64,000 bases of DNA, taken from NCBI GenBank assembly GCA_016219185.1, contig JACRBZ010000070.1, positions 1 through 64,000 of the forward strand. Direction: 5' to 3'. Both the position numbers and the translations under genes were made by a program. Positions 52,694 to 62,103 of the stretch are shown piece by piece. Below the pieces are notes generated by a model. It saw only the letters and a list, made by a program, of their open reading frames with translations. It was not told the origin of the DNA and did not search any database. The first letter of the stretch is position 1, and each line of letters begins with the position of its first letter. Origin of the DNA: Deltaproteobacteria bacterium (lineage in GTDB: Bacteria > Desulfobacterota > Desulfobacteria > Desulfobacterales > Desulfatirhabdiaceae).

Positions 52694-55252
52694 ATGCCAA
52701 ACTCCCCGGTTTCGTATTATTCCCGGCCGCTGGCCGCCCTGCTCGGGGCATTGATGGCCGGTATTTTGATAGGATGCGAAGCGCCGGACCACCAGATGTG
52801 GGCTTGGTCCGTGGTTCTGGCCGGAATATCCGGAGTCCTATATGGCATTGTCCGGAGTGCTCCGATGCGGTTTTCACCGCTTATCCTCTTTGTCGCGGCT
52901 GGCTATATTTCAATCCAGCCCTGGGTGACCCCCCAACTTCCCGATCGTCATATTTCGCACTTTATCACCAATACCCGGTGGAACGTCGTCGGCATCATGG
53001 ACTCTCCGGCCTGGACCGATAACCAGCGCCAGAAATTCGATTTAACGGTTGAAACCCTGGAAAACGATCATGGCATGGTTCCGGTCACCGGAAGACTTCG
53101 GGTGACGCTTGAAGGAGAGCCCCTGGATCTGAACATGGGGGATCGCATCTGTTTTGCGGGCAGGATCCATCCGCTTCGCAATTTTCAAAACCCCGGCGGG
53201 TTCGACTACCGGCGGTTCATGGCGTTTAATGGCATTTACGGATCTGTTTTCATTCCAAGCAGCGGGATCGAACAGGCAGCGCTACATCAAAGCGGGTTTT
53301 TGCAGTGGGTTTACCGCATGCGAAAAATAATTTCCCAAACCCTGGATACTATCGGCGAAGCAGATGAAAGGGCCGTGTTAAAAGCCCTTCTCATCGGGGA
53401 GCGCGGCGATGTTTCGGACCGGATAACCGAGAATTTCAGCAAAACCGGAGTCAGCCATTTACTGGCCATCTCCGGGCTTCATGTCGGGATTGTGGCAACG
53501 ACATCATTTTTCATATTTCGATGGATGCTGAGCTGGTTTCCGTTTTTCCTCTGGCGGGCCTGGACACGAAAGGGCGCGGCGCTGCTTTCCCTGATACCGG
53601 TTCTGGGATATGGCCTGGTTTCCGGCATGTCGCCTTCAACCCAACGCGCCGTCATCATGATCGTCATCTTCCTGATGACGTTTCTGATTCACAAGGAACA
53701 CGAATCTCTGAACTCGCTGGCCACGGCGGCAATCCTGATTCTGATGTTTCACCCGCCCGCCCTTTTTGCCATTTCATTTCAGCTCTCCTTTGCATCGGTC
53801 TTTGCCATTCTCTATTTTCTTCCCAGGCTCTGGCAGCCGGGCGGCGATGTTTCCGGTATCCGAAAGCGCATCAAGAATTACGTGTTATCCTCCCTGTGGG
53901 TGACCCTGTCGGCCACCCTTGGCGTCCAGCCGTTGGTGATGCTTTATTTTAACCAGATCTCACTGATCAGTCCAGTTGCCAATTTAATTCTGATTCCGCT
54001 CGTGGGGTTTGGGGTGGTCCCTCTGGGACTTTTTTCCGCCGGCATATCGCTGAGTTATCCAATCGCTTCCCTGTGGGGATTTGAACTTTGTGCCGCAATT
54101 TTGAAAATATCCCTGAATCTTGCCGATTTTTTGGCAGACCTTCCTTTTTCAGCACTTAAGACCGTTACGCCATCCCTGCTGGAACTGATCTGTATTTATA
54201 CGCTGTTAGTGGCGCTGATGACATTAAAAAGAAAACCGCTTTCGGATTCACAACTCTTAAGAGCCCTTTCCATTCCAAATAAAAAAAGTCTTTCGCCCGG
54301 GGCAAAAAACATTTTATTGATGCTGTCCGTTGCCTCGCTAATGATACTTGGCCTGGATGTGCTCTACTGGGGATATCAGCGATTTTTGCGTTCCGATTTC
54401 AGGGTGACTGTCCTGGATGTCGGGCAGGGCACGGCCAGCCTTCTGGAATTTCCCAAGGGTCCGGTCATGCTGATTGATGCCGGTGGGTTTTCGAGCTTTT
54501 CAGCCTTTGACATCGGAAAAATGGTGGTGGCGCCGCTGCTATGGCGGAAAAAAATCAGGTCCGTGGACATTCTTGTCCTCTCCCATGCCAACAGCGACCA
54601 TGTCAATGGAATGTCCTACATTGCCGAGAATTTCCATGTGAAAGCCATCTGGGCCAACACGGAGCCGGAAGACAGTTCGGGATATCGGCGCTTCATGGAC
54701 GTACTTCGGGAGCAAAGTCTGTTTCCCGCGGACTTTGAAACCTTTCCCAGGCACCATGAAATTAACGGCGTGTCCCTGGACATCGTCAATCCGCCGCCGG
54801 ATTTCATGAAAAGGCGGCAAATGGAGACCTGGCGGGATATCAACAACAATTCCCTTGCGGTTCATGTTGGTTTTGGTAATGTCACCCTGCTTTTCCCCGG
54901 AGACATCAAATCCGGGGCTGAAAAAGAAATGGTTGCCTGTTATGGAGATCAGCTTCAAAGCCGGATTCTGGTTGTTCCGCACCACGGCAGCAAGTCATCG
55001 AGTTCCGCTGCCTTTGTCGAAACAATCAAGCCTGAAACCGTTATTTTTACAACCGGCTTGAATAATCGCTTTAATTTTCCACATCCATCGGTTATAACGC
55101 GTTATCAGGACATGGGCGCGACACTTTTGAATACGGCAACACACGGAGCGGTTCGAATCCGAACGGATGGAAATGCGCTGACAATCCAGCCGTTCAACGC
55201 CGCAAACAAGGCAGTTGATTCAAATGATTCATCCGAGAGCCCATCACCTTGA
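52694..55252 (+). CDS. comEC: DNA internalisation competence protein ComEC/Rec2
   Basis: A large polytopic membrane protein (852 residues) that forms the inner-membrane channel for DNA uptake. The N-terminal soluble DUF4131 part is at about 30-200; the membrane Competence domain (about 230-560) has GVSHLLAISGLHVGIVA and SGMSPSTQRAVIMI; the C-terminal metallo-beta-lactamase-like part (about 580-830) has VLDVGQGTASLLEF, LSHANSDHVNGMSY, LLFPGDIKS and VPHHGSKSSSS. ATG 52694 is preferred to TTG 52679, but neither has a clear ribosome site. Confidence 0.95.
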   Translation: MPNSPVSYYSRPLAALLGALMAGILIGCEAPDHQMWAWSVVLAGISGVLYGIVRSAPMRFSPLILFVAAGYISIQPWVTPQLPDRHISHFITNTRWNVVGIMDSPAWTDNQRQKFDLTVETLENDHGMVPVTGRLRVTLEGEPLDLNMGDRICFAGRIHPLRNFQNPGGFDYRRFMAFNGIYGSVFIPSSGIEQAALHQSGFLQWVYRMRKIISQTLDTIGEADERAVLKALLIGERGDVSDRITENFSKTGVSHLLAISGLHVGIVATTSFFIFRWMLSWFPFFLWRAWTRKGAALLSLIPVLGYGLVSGMSPSTQRAVIMIVIFLMTFLIHKEHESLNSLATAAILILMFHPPALFAISFQLSFASVFAILYFLPRLWQPGGDVSGIRKRIKNYVLSSLWVTLSATLGVQPLVMLYFNQISLISPVANLILIPLVGFGVVPLGLFSAGISLSYPIASLWGFELCAAILKISLNLADFLADLPFSALKTVTPSLLELICIYTLLVALMTLKRKPLSDSQLLRALSIPNKKSLSPGAKNILLMLSVASLMILGLDVLYWGYQRFLRSDFRVTVLDVGQGTASLLEFPKGPVMLIDAGGFSSFSAFDIGKMVVAPLLWRKKIRSVDILVLSHANSDHVNGMSYIAENFHVKAIWANTEPEDSSGYRRFMDVLREQSLFPADFETFPRHHEINGVSLDIVNPPPDFMKRRQMETWRDINNNSLAVHVGFGNVTLLFPGDIKSGAEKEMVACYGDQLQSRILVVPHHGSKSSSSAAFVETIKPETVIFTTGLNNRFNFPHPSVITRYQDMGATLLNTATHGAVRIRTDGNALTIQPFNAANKAVDSNDSSESPSP

Positions 55253-55281
55253 TTCATATCAAATATTCGTGGAGAATCACC

Positions 55282-56592
55282 ATGGTAACCTTTGAATCCC
55301 TGTCTCAACGAAAGGATAAGATCGCTGTTGTCGGGCTGGGATATGTGGGGCTGCCGCTGGCCGTTCACCTTTCCCGGCATTTTGAGGTTGTCGGATACGA
55401 TTTAAAGCCCGACCGGATCCGGGAACTGAAAAACGGCAGGGACAGAACCCTTGAAATTTCCGATAGCGATCTTGCCGATGCCCGCATTTTTTTTACGGCG
55501 GACCCATCGGAGCTCGGCCAATGCCGGCTGATTATCGTTGCGGTTCCAACACCCATCGATGCCTACCGCATACCGGATTTAAGCCCGCTTAAGGGCGCAT
55601 CCGCCACGGCCGGGAAATTCATGAAGCCTGGCACCTGTGTTGTCTTTGAATCCACGGTTTACCCCGGCACCACCGAGGAAGTCTGCGTGCCGATCATGGA
55701 AAAAGAGTCCGGACTGAAGCTTGGGATTGATTTTACAGCCGGCTATTCGCCGGAGCGGATCAACCCCGGGGACAAGGAACATACCATCGATAAAATCGTC
55801 AAAGTCGTATCCGGATCGGACCCTGCCACCACCGCGCTGCTCGGAAAGGTTTACGGAACGGTTGTTTCCGCGGGCGTTCATCCGGTTTCCTCCATCCGGG
55901 TGGCCGAGGCCGCAAAGGTGATCGAAAATACCCAGCGGGACCTCAATATCGCCCTGATGAACGAGCTGGCCATGATATTCGACAAGATGGACATCGATAC
56001 TTCCGAAGTGCTGAGGGCTGCCGGAACCAAGTGGAATTTTTTGCCCTTCAGACCCGGTCTTGTCGGCGGGCACTGTATCGGCGTGGATCCGTATTACCTG
56101 ACCTTCAAGGCCGAATCCCTGGGATACCATCCGGAGATGATTCTGGCCGGAAGGCGCATCAACGACAATATGGCCAAATTCATTGCCGAGAGGACCGTCA
56201 AAATCCTCATCAATTCCAGCAAACAGGTGCGCAATTCCCGCGTGGCCGTCATGGGTCTCACTTTCAAGGAAAATGTTCCGGATCTCAGAAACACGAAGGT
56301 CGTGGATATCATTTCCGAATTGAACACTTATGGCGTGAATGTCGTGGTGCATGACCCGATTGCGGACCCGGATGAAGCCAGGGCCTATTACGGCATTGAC
56401 CTTCAGCCCCTGGAAGCCTTGGGCCGGGTGGATGCGGTCATCGTGGCCGTGATTCACGATGCCTACAAGTCCATGGGGCTTTCCCGAATGGCCCGGATCT
56501 GCTACGACGGATGCCCGATCGTCATCGACATCAAGGGCGCATTCGATCCGGATGAGGCCAGGAATGAACAGATTCGTTATTGGAGGCTTTAG
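55282..56592 (+). CDS. UDP-N-acetylhexosamine/UDP-glucose-type nucleotide sugar dehydrogenase
   Basis: A 436-residue NAD-dependent oxidoreductase that oxidises C6 of a UDP-sugar twice to the uronic acid. The NAD fold IAVVGLGYVGLPLA is near residue 13; FESTVYPGTTEE, a catalytic-side Asn/Lys region and the nucleophile Cys265 in GGHCIGVDPYYL are present. The resemblance is strongest to TviB/WbpO-type UDP-N-acetyl-galactosamine/glucosamine 6-dehydrogenases used in surface polysaccharides. GGAG lies before ATG 55282; the frame is open up to 55249 without support. No other polysaccharide genes are adjacent. Confidence 0.93.
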   Translation: MVTFESLSQRKDKIAVVGLGYVGLPLAVHLSRHFEVVGYDLKPDRIRELKNGRDRTLEISDSDLADARIFFTADPSELGQCRLIIVAVPTPIDAYRIPDLSPLKGASATAGKFMKPGTCVVFESTVYPGTTEEVCVPIMEKESGLKLGIDFTAGYSPERINPGDKEHTIDKIVKVVSGSDPATTALLGKVYGTVVSAGVHPVSSIRVAEAAKVIENTQRDLNIALMNELAMIFDKMDIDTSEVLRAAGTKWNFLPFRPGLVGGHCIGVDPYYLTFKAESLGYHPEMILAGRRINDNMAKFIAERTVKILINSSKQVRNSRVAVMGLTFKENVPDLRNTKVVDIISELNTYGVNVVVHDPIADPDEARAYYGIDLQPLEALGRVDAVIVAVIHDAYKSMGLSRMARICYDGCPIVIDIKGAFDPDEARNEQIRYWRL

Positions 56593-56653
56593 ATGATCCC
56601 TGTCTTTTGACTTCCGATCCCTTTCCCATCAACCCACTCAATTGGAGGATGCC

Positions 56654-57961
56654 ATGAAAAAACGCTTTGCCTTAGTTCTGCCGTTGATGCTCGTGTTGAC
56701 CCTTGTCCTTGGAATGCAGCCATGCCTTGCCACGGAGTCCATCAAGATCGGTGTCTTGTACCCCCTGACCGGAGGCGCCGCGGCCGAGGGCCGGGAACTT
56801 CGGGCCGGGGCCGAGCTGGCCGCTGAAATCGCCAACACCAGCATTCCGGAAATCAAGATGGACATGGCCAAACGTGTGGGTATCGCCTCGATGGGCGGCG
56901 CAAAGATCGAGCTGATTTTCAAGGATCATGAAGGCAATCCCACCCTTGGGGCCGATCAGGCCAAAAAACTGATTCAGGACGACAAGGTGATCGGCATCAT
57001 GGGCTGCTATCACAGCGCGGTGACCAAAACCGTGAGCGCGGTCTGCGAGGAAATGGGCATTCCCATGATCAACGATTCCTCCACGTCGCCCGCCCTGACC
57101 ACGCGCGGATTCAAATGGTTCTGGCGGACAACGCCGCATGACATCACGTTTACCCAGGATCTTTTCGAATTTTTAAAAGGCATTACCGAAGGAAAAGCCA
57201 TGGGTGTTCCGGCGATTCCCAAGGCCCAGATCAAAACCCTGGCCGCTGCCTGTGAAAAAACCGAGTGGGGGTCCCAGGTGTCTGATACCATCGGAACCCT
57301 TTCCAAGGAGTATGGGTTTGATTTGAAAAAATCCCTTCTCTATGCCGCAAAATCGCCGGATCTCTCCAGCGAGGTCCGGTCCCTGAAATCCGCCAAACCC
57401 GATATCATGCTCTTTGCCTCCTATGCCTCGGATGCCATCCTGATGATGAAGACCCTGAAGGCTGAAAAAGCCGGCCCCAAAATGATCTGGGGACAGGATG
57501 CCGGTTTTGAGGCCCCTGAATTCAGAAGCACGCTTGGCGATGACGTGATCGGCATTCTGACCCGAACGGTTTTCGCCCCCCAGGTCGGCCAGGTCAAGGA
57601 CGTTTCCGGACAGGTCAATTTTCTGTATAAAAAGAACATGGGCCGGGATTTGAGCGGGGCCTCGGCCAGAGCCTTTACCGGCGTTCAGACCTGGGTCGAG
57701 GTTCTGGAAAAAGCAGGTTCTACAGCTCCTGCCGCCATTCAAAAGGCCGCCAACACCATCATGATTCCCGGCGAGCAGTTGATCGTTCCCTGGAAAGGCA
57801 TTCGCTTTGCCGCCTCGGGCAGCGATCAGGGCCAGAACGAGCTGGGCTCCGGCATGATCGGCCAGTACCAGAAAAACAAGGCTGGCGATATCGTGATGGA
57901 AATCGTTTATCCCTTTGATGTGGCCACCGCCAAACTGATTTACCCGCTCAAGGGGTTTTGA
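56654..57961 (+). CDS. livK: Branched-chain amino acid-type ABC transporter, substrate-binding protein
   Basis: A 435-residue periplasmic protein with a signal peptide (KRFALVLPLMLVLTLVLG...LA, cleavage near residue 25). The type I periplasmic-binding fold starts IKIGVLYPLTGGAAAEGRELRAGAEL and contains GIMGCYHSAVTKTVSAVCEE and the hinge region FKWFWRTTPHDITFTQ. The length suits the LivJ/LivK-type group (Peripla_BP_6); the ligand may be an amino acid, amide or aromatic acid. ATG 56654 follows GGAGG by six bases. Its stop overlaps livH by one base. Confidence 0.92.
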   Translation: MKKRFALVLPLMLVLTLVLGMQPCLATESIKIGVLYPLTGGAAAEGRELRAGAELAAEIANTSIPEIKMDMAKRVGIASMGGAKIELIFKDHEGNPTLGADQAKKLIQDDKVIGIMGCYHSAVTKTVSAVCEEMGIPMINDSSTSPALTTRGFKWFWRTTPHDITFTQDLFEFLKGITEGKAMGVPAIPKAQIKTLAAACEKTEWGSQVSDTIGTLSKEYGFDLKKSLLYAAKSPDLSSEVRSLKSAKPDIMLFASYASDAILMMKTLKAEKAGPKMIWGQDAGFEAPEFRSTLGDDVIGILTRTVFAPQVGQVKDVSGQVNFLYKKNMGRDLSGASARAFTGVQTWVEVLEKAGSTAPAAIQKAANTIMIPGEQLIVPWKGIRFAASGSDQGQNELGSGMIGQYQKNKAGDIVMEIVYPFDVATAKLIYPLKGF

Positions 57962-58875
57962 TGGAAATACTGGCCGGATCCATCAGCGCGGGTCTTTTGA
58001 TCGGAATGGTATTTGCCCTGGTTGCGCTGGGCCTGACCATCATTTTCGGGGTCATGGATATCGTGAACTTCGCTCACGGCGAATTTCTCATGCTCGGCAT
58101 GTACACGGCCCTTCTCACGGCCCAGGCAACCGGGGTTGATCCGCTTCTGACCATTCCTTTCGCCGGACTGGTCGGATTTCTTCTGGGGGTCATCTGCTAC
58201 CTGGGATTCGTGAAATACCTGATTCGCGGTCCCATGGTGGCGCAGCTCCTGGGCACGTTCGGGCTGATGCTCGTCTTGAGAAACCTGGCCCTGTTTCTGT
58301 TCGGGTCCGAGGATCGCACGATCCACGAAGGCATTCTGGTCGGCAAAAGCTTTGATCTGGGAATGGGCATCATTCTTCCGGCCACCAAACTTGCGGCAGC
58401 CTTTTTATCGGTCATATCCTTTGTCGCTGTCTGGCTGTTGATCAACCGGACCCGCATCGGCAAGGCACTGATGGCAACGGCCTTGAACGCCCAGGGCGCC
58501 CGTTACATGGGCATCCCCACAGAGCGGATGAATGCCTTTGCCTGGGGGATCGGCGGCGCGTCCGTGACCATGGCGGGTGCCCTTTTGGTCAATTTCTGGT
58601 CGGTGACGCCCTATGTGGGCCTTCTCTTTACCATGATCGCCTTTGCCATCGTGGCCCTGGGGGGGTTCGGGAGCATTCCCGGCGCGTTTTTCGCGGGTCT
58701 CATCGTGGGCCTGATCACTGAACTGCCGGGAATCTGGGATTTTGTGGCCGATGCGACCGGTTTTGACTGGATGGCTTCTGTTCCCATGACGTCTTTTAAA
58801 TACACCTGGGTGTATCTGGCGTATTTTCTCATCATGCTCGTTCGGCCAAGGGGAATATTTGGATGGAAACATTAA
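57961..58875 (+). CDS. livH: LIV-type ABC transporter permease LivH
   Basis: A 304-residue inner-membrane permease with about eight hydrophobic segments. Contains VALGLTIIFGVMDIVNFAHGEFLMLGMYTALL, the LivH start pattern, and YMGIPTERMNAFAWGIGGA near the cytoplasmic loop. ATG 57961 is in the TGATG junction with livK. It overlaps livM by 13 bases. Confidence 0.94.
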   Translation: MEILAGSISAGLLIGMVFALVALGLTIIFGVMDIVNFAHGEFLMLGMYTALLTAQATGVDPLLTIPFAGLVGFLLGVICYLGFVKYLIRGPMVAQLLGTFGLMLVLRNLALFLFGSEDRTIHEGILVGKSFDLGMGIILPATKLAAAFLSVISFVAVWLLINRTRIGKALMATALNAQGARYMGIPTERMNAFAWGIGGASVTMAGALLVNFWSVTPYVGLLFTMIAFAIVALGGFGSIPGAFFAGLIVGLITELPGIWDFVADATGFDWMASVPMTSFKYTWVYLAYFLIMLVRPRGIFGWKH

Positions 58876-59870
58876 AGAACGCGCTGGATTTCTCCGATTT
58901 TCCCGGGCTGGATCTGATTCTTGCCGCAAGTGTCGCCGTTTTTCTGATGGTGTTTCCGTTTTTTGCCCATTCCTCCTTTGCCATGTCCACCCTGATCCAG
59001 TTTCTGATTTTTTCCCTCTATGGCATGGGATGGAACACCATCGGCGGATACGGCGGTCAGGTGGACCTCGGGAAGGCCCAGTATCTGGGTATCGGCGCAT
59101 ATACCACCGCGGTCATGCTGCTGCGATGGAACATGCCTTTCTGGATTTCCATGCCCATCGGCGTCTTATTTTCCGTTACCTGGTCGTTTATCATCGGGTA
59201 TCCCCTGTTTAAGCTGAAAGGCCATTATTTTGCCATTGCCACCATTGCCACATCCCTGGTTCTGAAGGATTTTTTCGAGGTCTGGGATCTGGTCGGCGGC
59301 TCCCGCGGCATCGAAATCCTGGCAGGCAAGTATCAGACGCCGGATTTTGTCCACCTGATCTTCAAGGGGGACGATTATTACTATTATGTGATTCTCGTTT
59401 TCTTCTTTATCGGCATTCTTTTCATGAACGCATTCCGAAAATCCCGCCTGGGCTTTCAGCTCCGGTCCATCAAGGACAACGAGGACATTGCCCGGTCCCT
59501 CGGGATCAACGTCCACTGGGCCAAGATCAAAACCTATGCCATTGCAACGGCCTTTGTCAGCGCCGTGGGGTCGTTTCACGCCTGCTATGTCAAAAACATC
59601 GAGCCGGAAGACACCATGAGCCTGGATATCTCCATTCTGATCGCGCTCATGGCCATGCTGGGCGGGGCCGGGTCCCTCTGGGGCCCCATCATCGGGGCCG
59701 CGGTCCTGGTGCCGCTGAAAAGCTATCTGAAGGAATGGCTGGGGGCTCAGGCCGGCATGGTGGGCATTGACCTGATTCTTTACGGTGCCATCATCATGAT
59801 CATTTCCGCGGCCGAGCCCCGCGGCATCTGGGGCATGGTGGAAAAAGCCAGACGGAGGAAACAGAGCTGA
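58863..59870 (+). CDS. livM: LIV-type ABC transporter permease LivM
   Basis: A 335-residue second permease. Blocks GYGGQVDLGKAQYLGIGAYTTAV, FKLKGHYFAIATIATSLVLKDFF, RSIKDNEDIARSLGINVHWAKIKTYAIATAF and MLGGAGSLWGPIIGAAVLVPLKSYL define the family. It begins inside the end of livH and ends in the livG start (TGATG). Confidence 0.94.
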   Translation: METLKNALDFSDFPGLDLILAASVAVFLMVFPFFAHSSFAMSTLIQFLIFSLYGMGWNTIGGYGGQVDLGKAQYLGIGAYTTAVMLLRWNMPFWISMPIGVLFSVTWSFIIGYPLFKLKGHYFAIATIATSLVLKDFFEVWDLVGGSRGIEILAGKYQTPDFVHLIFKGDDYYYYVILVFFFIGILFMNAFRKSRLGFQLRSIKDNEDIARSLGINVHWAKIKTYAIATAFVSAVGSFHACYVKNIEPEDTMSLDISILIALMAMLGGAGSLWGPIIGAAVLVPLKSYLKEWLGAQAGMVGIDLILYGAIIMIISAAEPRGIWGMVEKARRRKQS

Positions 59871-60604
59871 TGGCGCTTCTTGAAGTAAAGGATCTCACCA
59901 AGCGGTTCGGGGGGCTTACGGCCAACCAATCCATTTCCTTTCAGGTTTCGGAAGGCGAGATGCTGGGGCTGATCGGGCCAAACGGCGCCGGAAAGACCAC
60001 GCTCTTTAACTGCATCGCAGGGCTTCATCCGATCGATGAGGGGACCATTCTTTTTAACGGAACGGACATTACGCGCCTTGCGTCCCATGAAATCGCAAGG
60101 CTCGGACTTGCCAGAACCTTTCAGATCATGGTGGCATCCGGCGATTTGAATGTTCTTGAAAACATCATGGTCGGCTGTTTCATGCACACCGCATCCCGGA
60201 TGAAGGCAAAGGCGGAAGCACAGCGTATTCTAAAGGATATGGACTTATCGGACCTGGGGGGATACCTGGTGAGCGAGCTGCCGGTGGCGGCCCAGAAACG
60301 GGTGGCCATGGCCACGGCTCTTGGCACGAGGCCCAAACTTCTTCTTTTGGATGAAGTCGCCGCTGGACTCAATCCCAGCGAAATCGAGGGCATCACCGCC
60401 ACCATCCACCGGATTCACTCTGAGATAGGGGTGACGGTCATGCTGATCGAGCATGTGATGGAAATGGTGATGAACCTCAGCCAGCGGGTCGTGGTTCTGG
60501 ACTACGGCCGGAAAATCGCCGAAGGCGATCCCCGGCTCGTCGTAAAGGATCCGAACGTGATCAAGGCCTACTTGGGCGAACGCTATGCAAAGGAACATGC
60601 CTGA
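59870..60604 (+). CDS. livG: LIV-type ABC transporter ATP-binding protein LivG
   Basis: A 244-residue ATPase. Walker A GPNGAGKTTLFNCIAG, GLARTFQIMVASGDLNVLENIMVG (Q-loop), Walker B LLLLDEVAAGLNPSE and switch IEHVMEMVMNLSQ. The signature region reads LPVAAQKRVAMATAL in place of the usual LSxGQ, a feature worth checking but seen in some LivG proteins. One-base overlaps with livM and livF. Confidence 0.93.
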   Translation: MALLEVKDLTKRFGGLTANQSISFQVSEGEMLGLIGPNGAGKTTLFNCIAGLHPIDEGTILFNGTDITRLASHEIARLGLARTFQIMVASGDLNVLENIMVGCFMHTASRMKAKAEAQRILKDMDLSDLGGYLVSELPVAAQKRVAMATALGTRPKLLLLDEVAAGLNPSEIEGITATIHRIHSEIGVTVMLIEHVMEMVMNLSQRVVVLDYGRKIAEGDPRLVVKDPNVIKAYLGERYAKEHA

Positions 60605-61317
60605 TGTCCCCAGTTCTTGAAGTCAATCACATCAAGGTGCGATATTCCGGGCTGCCGGTCGTTCAGGACATCAGTCTTGCGGTGAATGCGGGCCAGACCG
60701 TCTGCGTGGTAGGCGCGAACGGCTCCGGAAAATCAACGCTTCTGCGGGCCATCATGGGAACCCAGAGAATCTTTCACGGCGAGATTCTTTTCCAGGGACA
60801 GCCCATTCATCATCTGAGCACCGAAGCCATTGTCCGCAAAGGAATCGTCTATGTGCCCGAGGAAAAAATGCTCTTTAAACCCCTGTCGGTCGCGGACAAT
60901 CTGCTTTTGGGAGCGTACACGTTAAAAGATGCCAAGAGAATTCAGGAGAATCTGGCCTATGTGTACGCCATGTTTCCCCGGTTGAAGGAAAGAAGCAACC
61001 AGGCGGTCTCTACCCTTTCCGGCGGCGAGCAGCAAATGGTGGCCGTGGGAAGGGGGCTGATGAGCAATCCCCAAATCCTCATGCTGGATGAACCGTCTCT
61101 GGGCCTTGCCCCGCGCCTGGTGGACGAGCTGCTGGATACGGTGTGCAAGCTGAAAAACGAAGGCATGACGATCCTCTTGGTCGAGCAGAACGTCCGGGAA
61201 GCCCTGGGCATCGCGGATCACGGATATATCCTCCAGACCGGAAAAATCGTTCAGGAAGGTACCGGAAAAGAGCTTCTTGAAAGCAATGTGGTGCAGAAAG
61301 CCTTTCTGGGTCTTTAG
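60604..61317 (+). CDS. livF: LIV-type ABC transporter ATP-binding protein LivF
   Basis: A 237-residue ATPase. Walker A GANGSGKSTLLRAIMG, Q-loop region VYVPEEKMLFKPLSVADNLLLG (Glu in the place of the usual Gln), signature LSGGEQQMVAVGRGLMSNPQILMLDEPSLGLAPR, and switch VEQNVREALGIADHGYILQTGKI. Last gene of the livKHMGF block; no clear terminator follows in the 154-base gap to brnT. Confidence 0.95.
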   Translation: MSPVLEVNHIKVRYSGLPVVQDISLAVNAGQTVCVVGANGSGKSTLLRAIMGTQRIFHGEILFQGQPIHHLSTEAIVRKGIVYVPEEKMLFKPLSVADNLLLGAYTLKDAKRIQENLAYVYAMFPRLKERSNQAVSTLSGGEQQMVAVGRGLMSNPQILMLDEPSLGLAPRLVDELLDTVCKLKNEGMTILLVEQNVREALGIADHGYILQTGKIVQEGTGKELLESNVVQKAFLGL

Positions 61318-61471
61318 ATGACATCGTAATAAGCTTATCTGTTAGTCTTGACACACAAGTACCCTTTTCTTATAGTTGACGTAGGGAAGAGTAAGGTTTT
61401 GTACGTCTCTGAAAATGTCTTTCAAAAATTTACTGGCAATCAAAAAGATCATGAAAGGTAATTGACCTCCG

Positions 61472-61756
61472 ATGGCGCTGCTTTTTGAATGGGATACCAA
61501 GAAGGCGAGACGAAACCTCAAGATGCATGAAGTCTCATTCGACGAGGCAAGTACAGCGTTTCGGGACCCATTGTCGAAGGCTATAGACGATCCGCTTCAC
61601 TCGCAGGAGGAAGAACGCATAGTCCTGATTGGGAATTCGCAACAAGGGCGATAAATAGTCATTGTTCATGCCGAACGGGGAGACCGAATCCGAATCATAA
61701 GCGCCAGATTGGCCACAAAAAAGGAGAGACTGAAATATGAAGAGAATGAAGAATGA
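61472..61756 (+). pseudogene. brnT: BrnT-type toxin gene interrupted by an in-frame stop
   Basis: The reading frame encodes a BrnT-family RNase toxin (LFEWDTKKARRNLKMHEVSFDEASTAFRDPLSKAIDDPLHSQEEERIVLIGNSQQGR), but codon 61 is TAA (61652-61654). After it the same frame continues without a shift as IVIVHAERGDRIRIISARLATKKERLKYEENEE, the conserved BrnT C-terminal half. A single base change from a Leu codon would produce this. The 60-residue product lacks the second half of the fold, so it is probably inactive. It overlaps the brnA start by 20 bases. Confidence 0.82.
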
Positions 61757-61985
61757 TCCAGACATGTTAGAAGAATATGATTTCACTGGCGGAATTCGAG
61801 GTAAGTATGCGATGCGCTATGCTGAAGGCACTAATGTCATTGTTATCGATCCCGATGTTATCGAATATTTCCCCGATAATGAATCGGTCAACAACGCCCT
61901 TCGCGGCTTGGCCGCAATCATCAAGAGGCGGGTGAAAACCGAACAAATAGCTACACGCAGCCGTGCTCACACCCACGGTAATTAA
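61737..61985 (+). CDS. brnA: BrnA-like antitoxin
   Basis: An 82-residue antitoxin. The N-terminal MKRMKNDPDMLEEYDFTGGIRGKYAMRYAEG plus NVIVIDPDVIEYFPDNESVNNALRGLAAIIKRR is the pattern of antitoxins paired with BrnT (ribbon-helix-helix type C-terminus). Intact; AAGGAG lies about ten bases before ATG 61737. It would still act as a DNA-binding autorepressor even with the toxin broken. The tail after RR is slightly extended. Confidence 0.85.
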   Translation: MKRMKNDPDMLEEYDFTGGIRGKYAMRYAEGTNVIVIDPDVIEYFPDNESVNNALRGLAAIIKRRVKTEQIATRSRAHTHGN

Positions 61986-62103
61986 TAACGTTTTCAGCAG
62001 ATAGGTCAGGGTATCCCGGCATTTGATAAGCGTGAAGACATGGAAGTTTACAAAATCGTCTTGAAAAGAATACAATCAAAGGAATAAAAGCCTTTCTGCG
62101 ATT

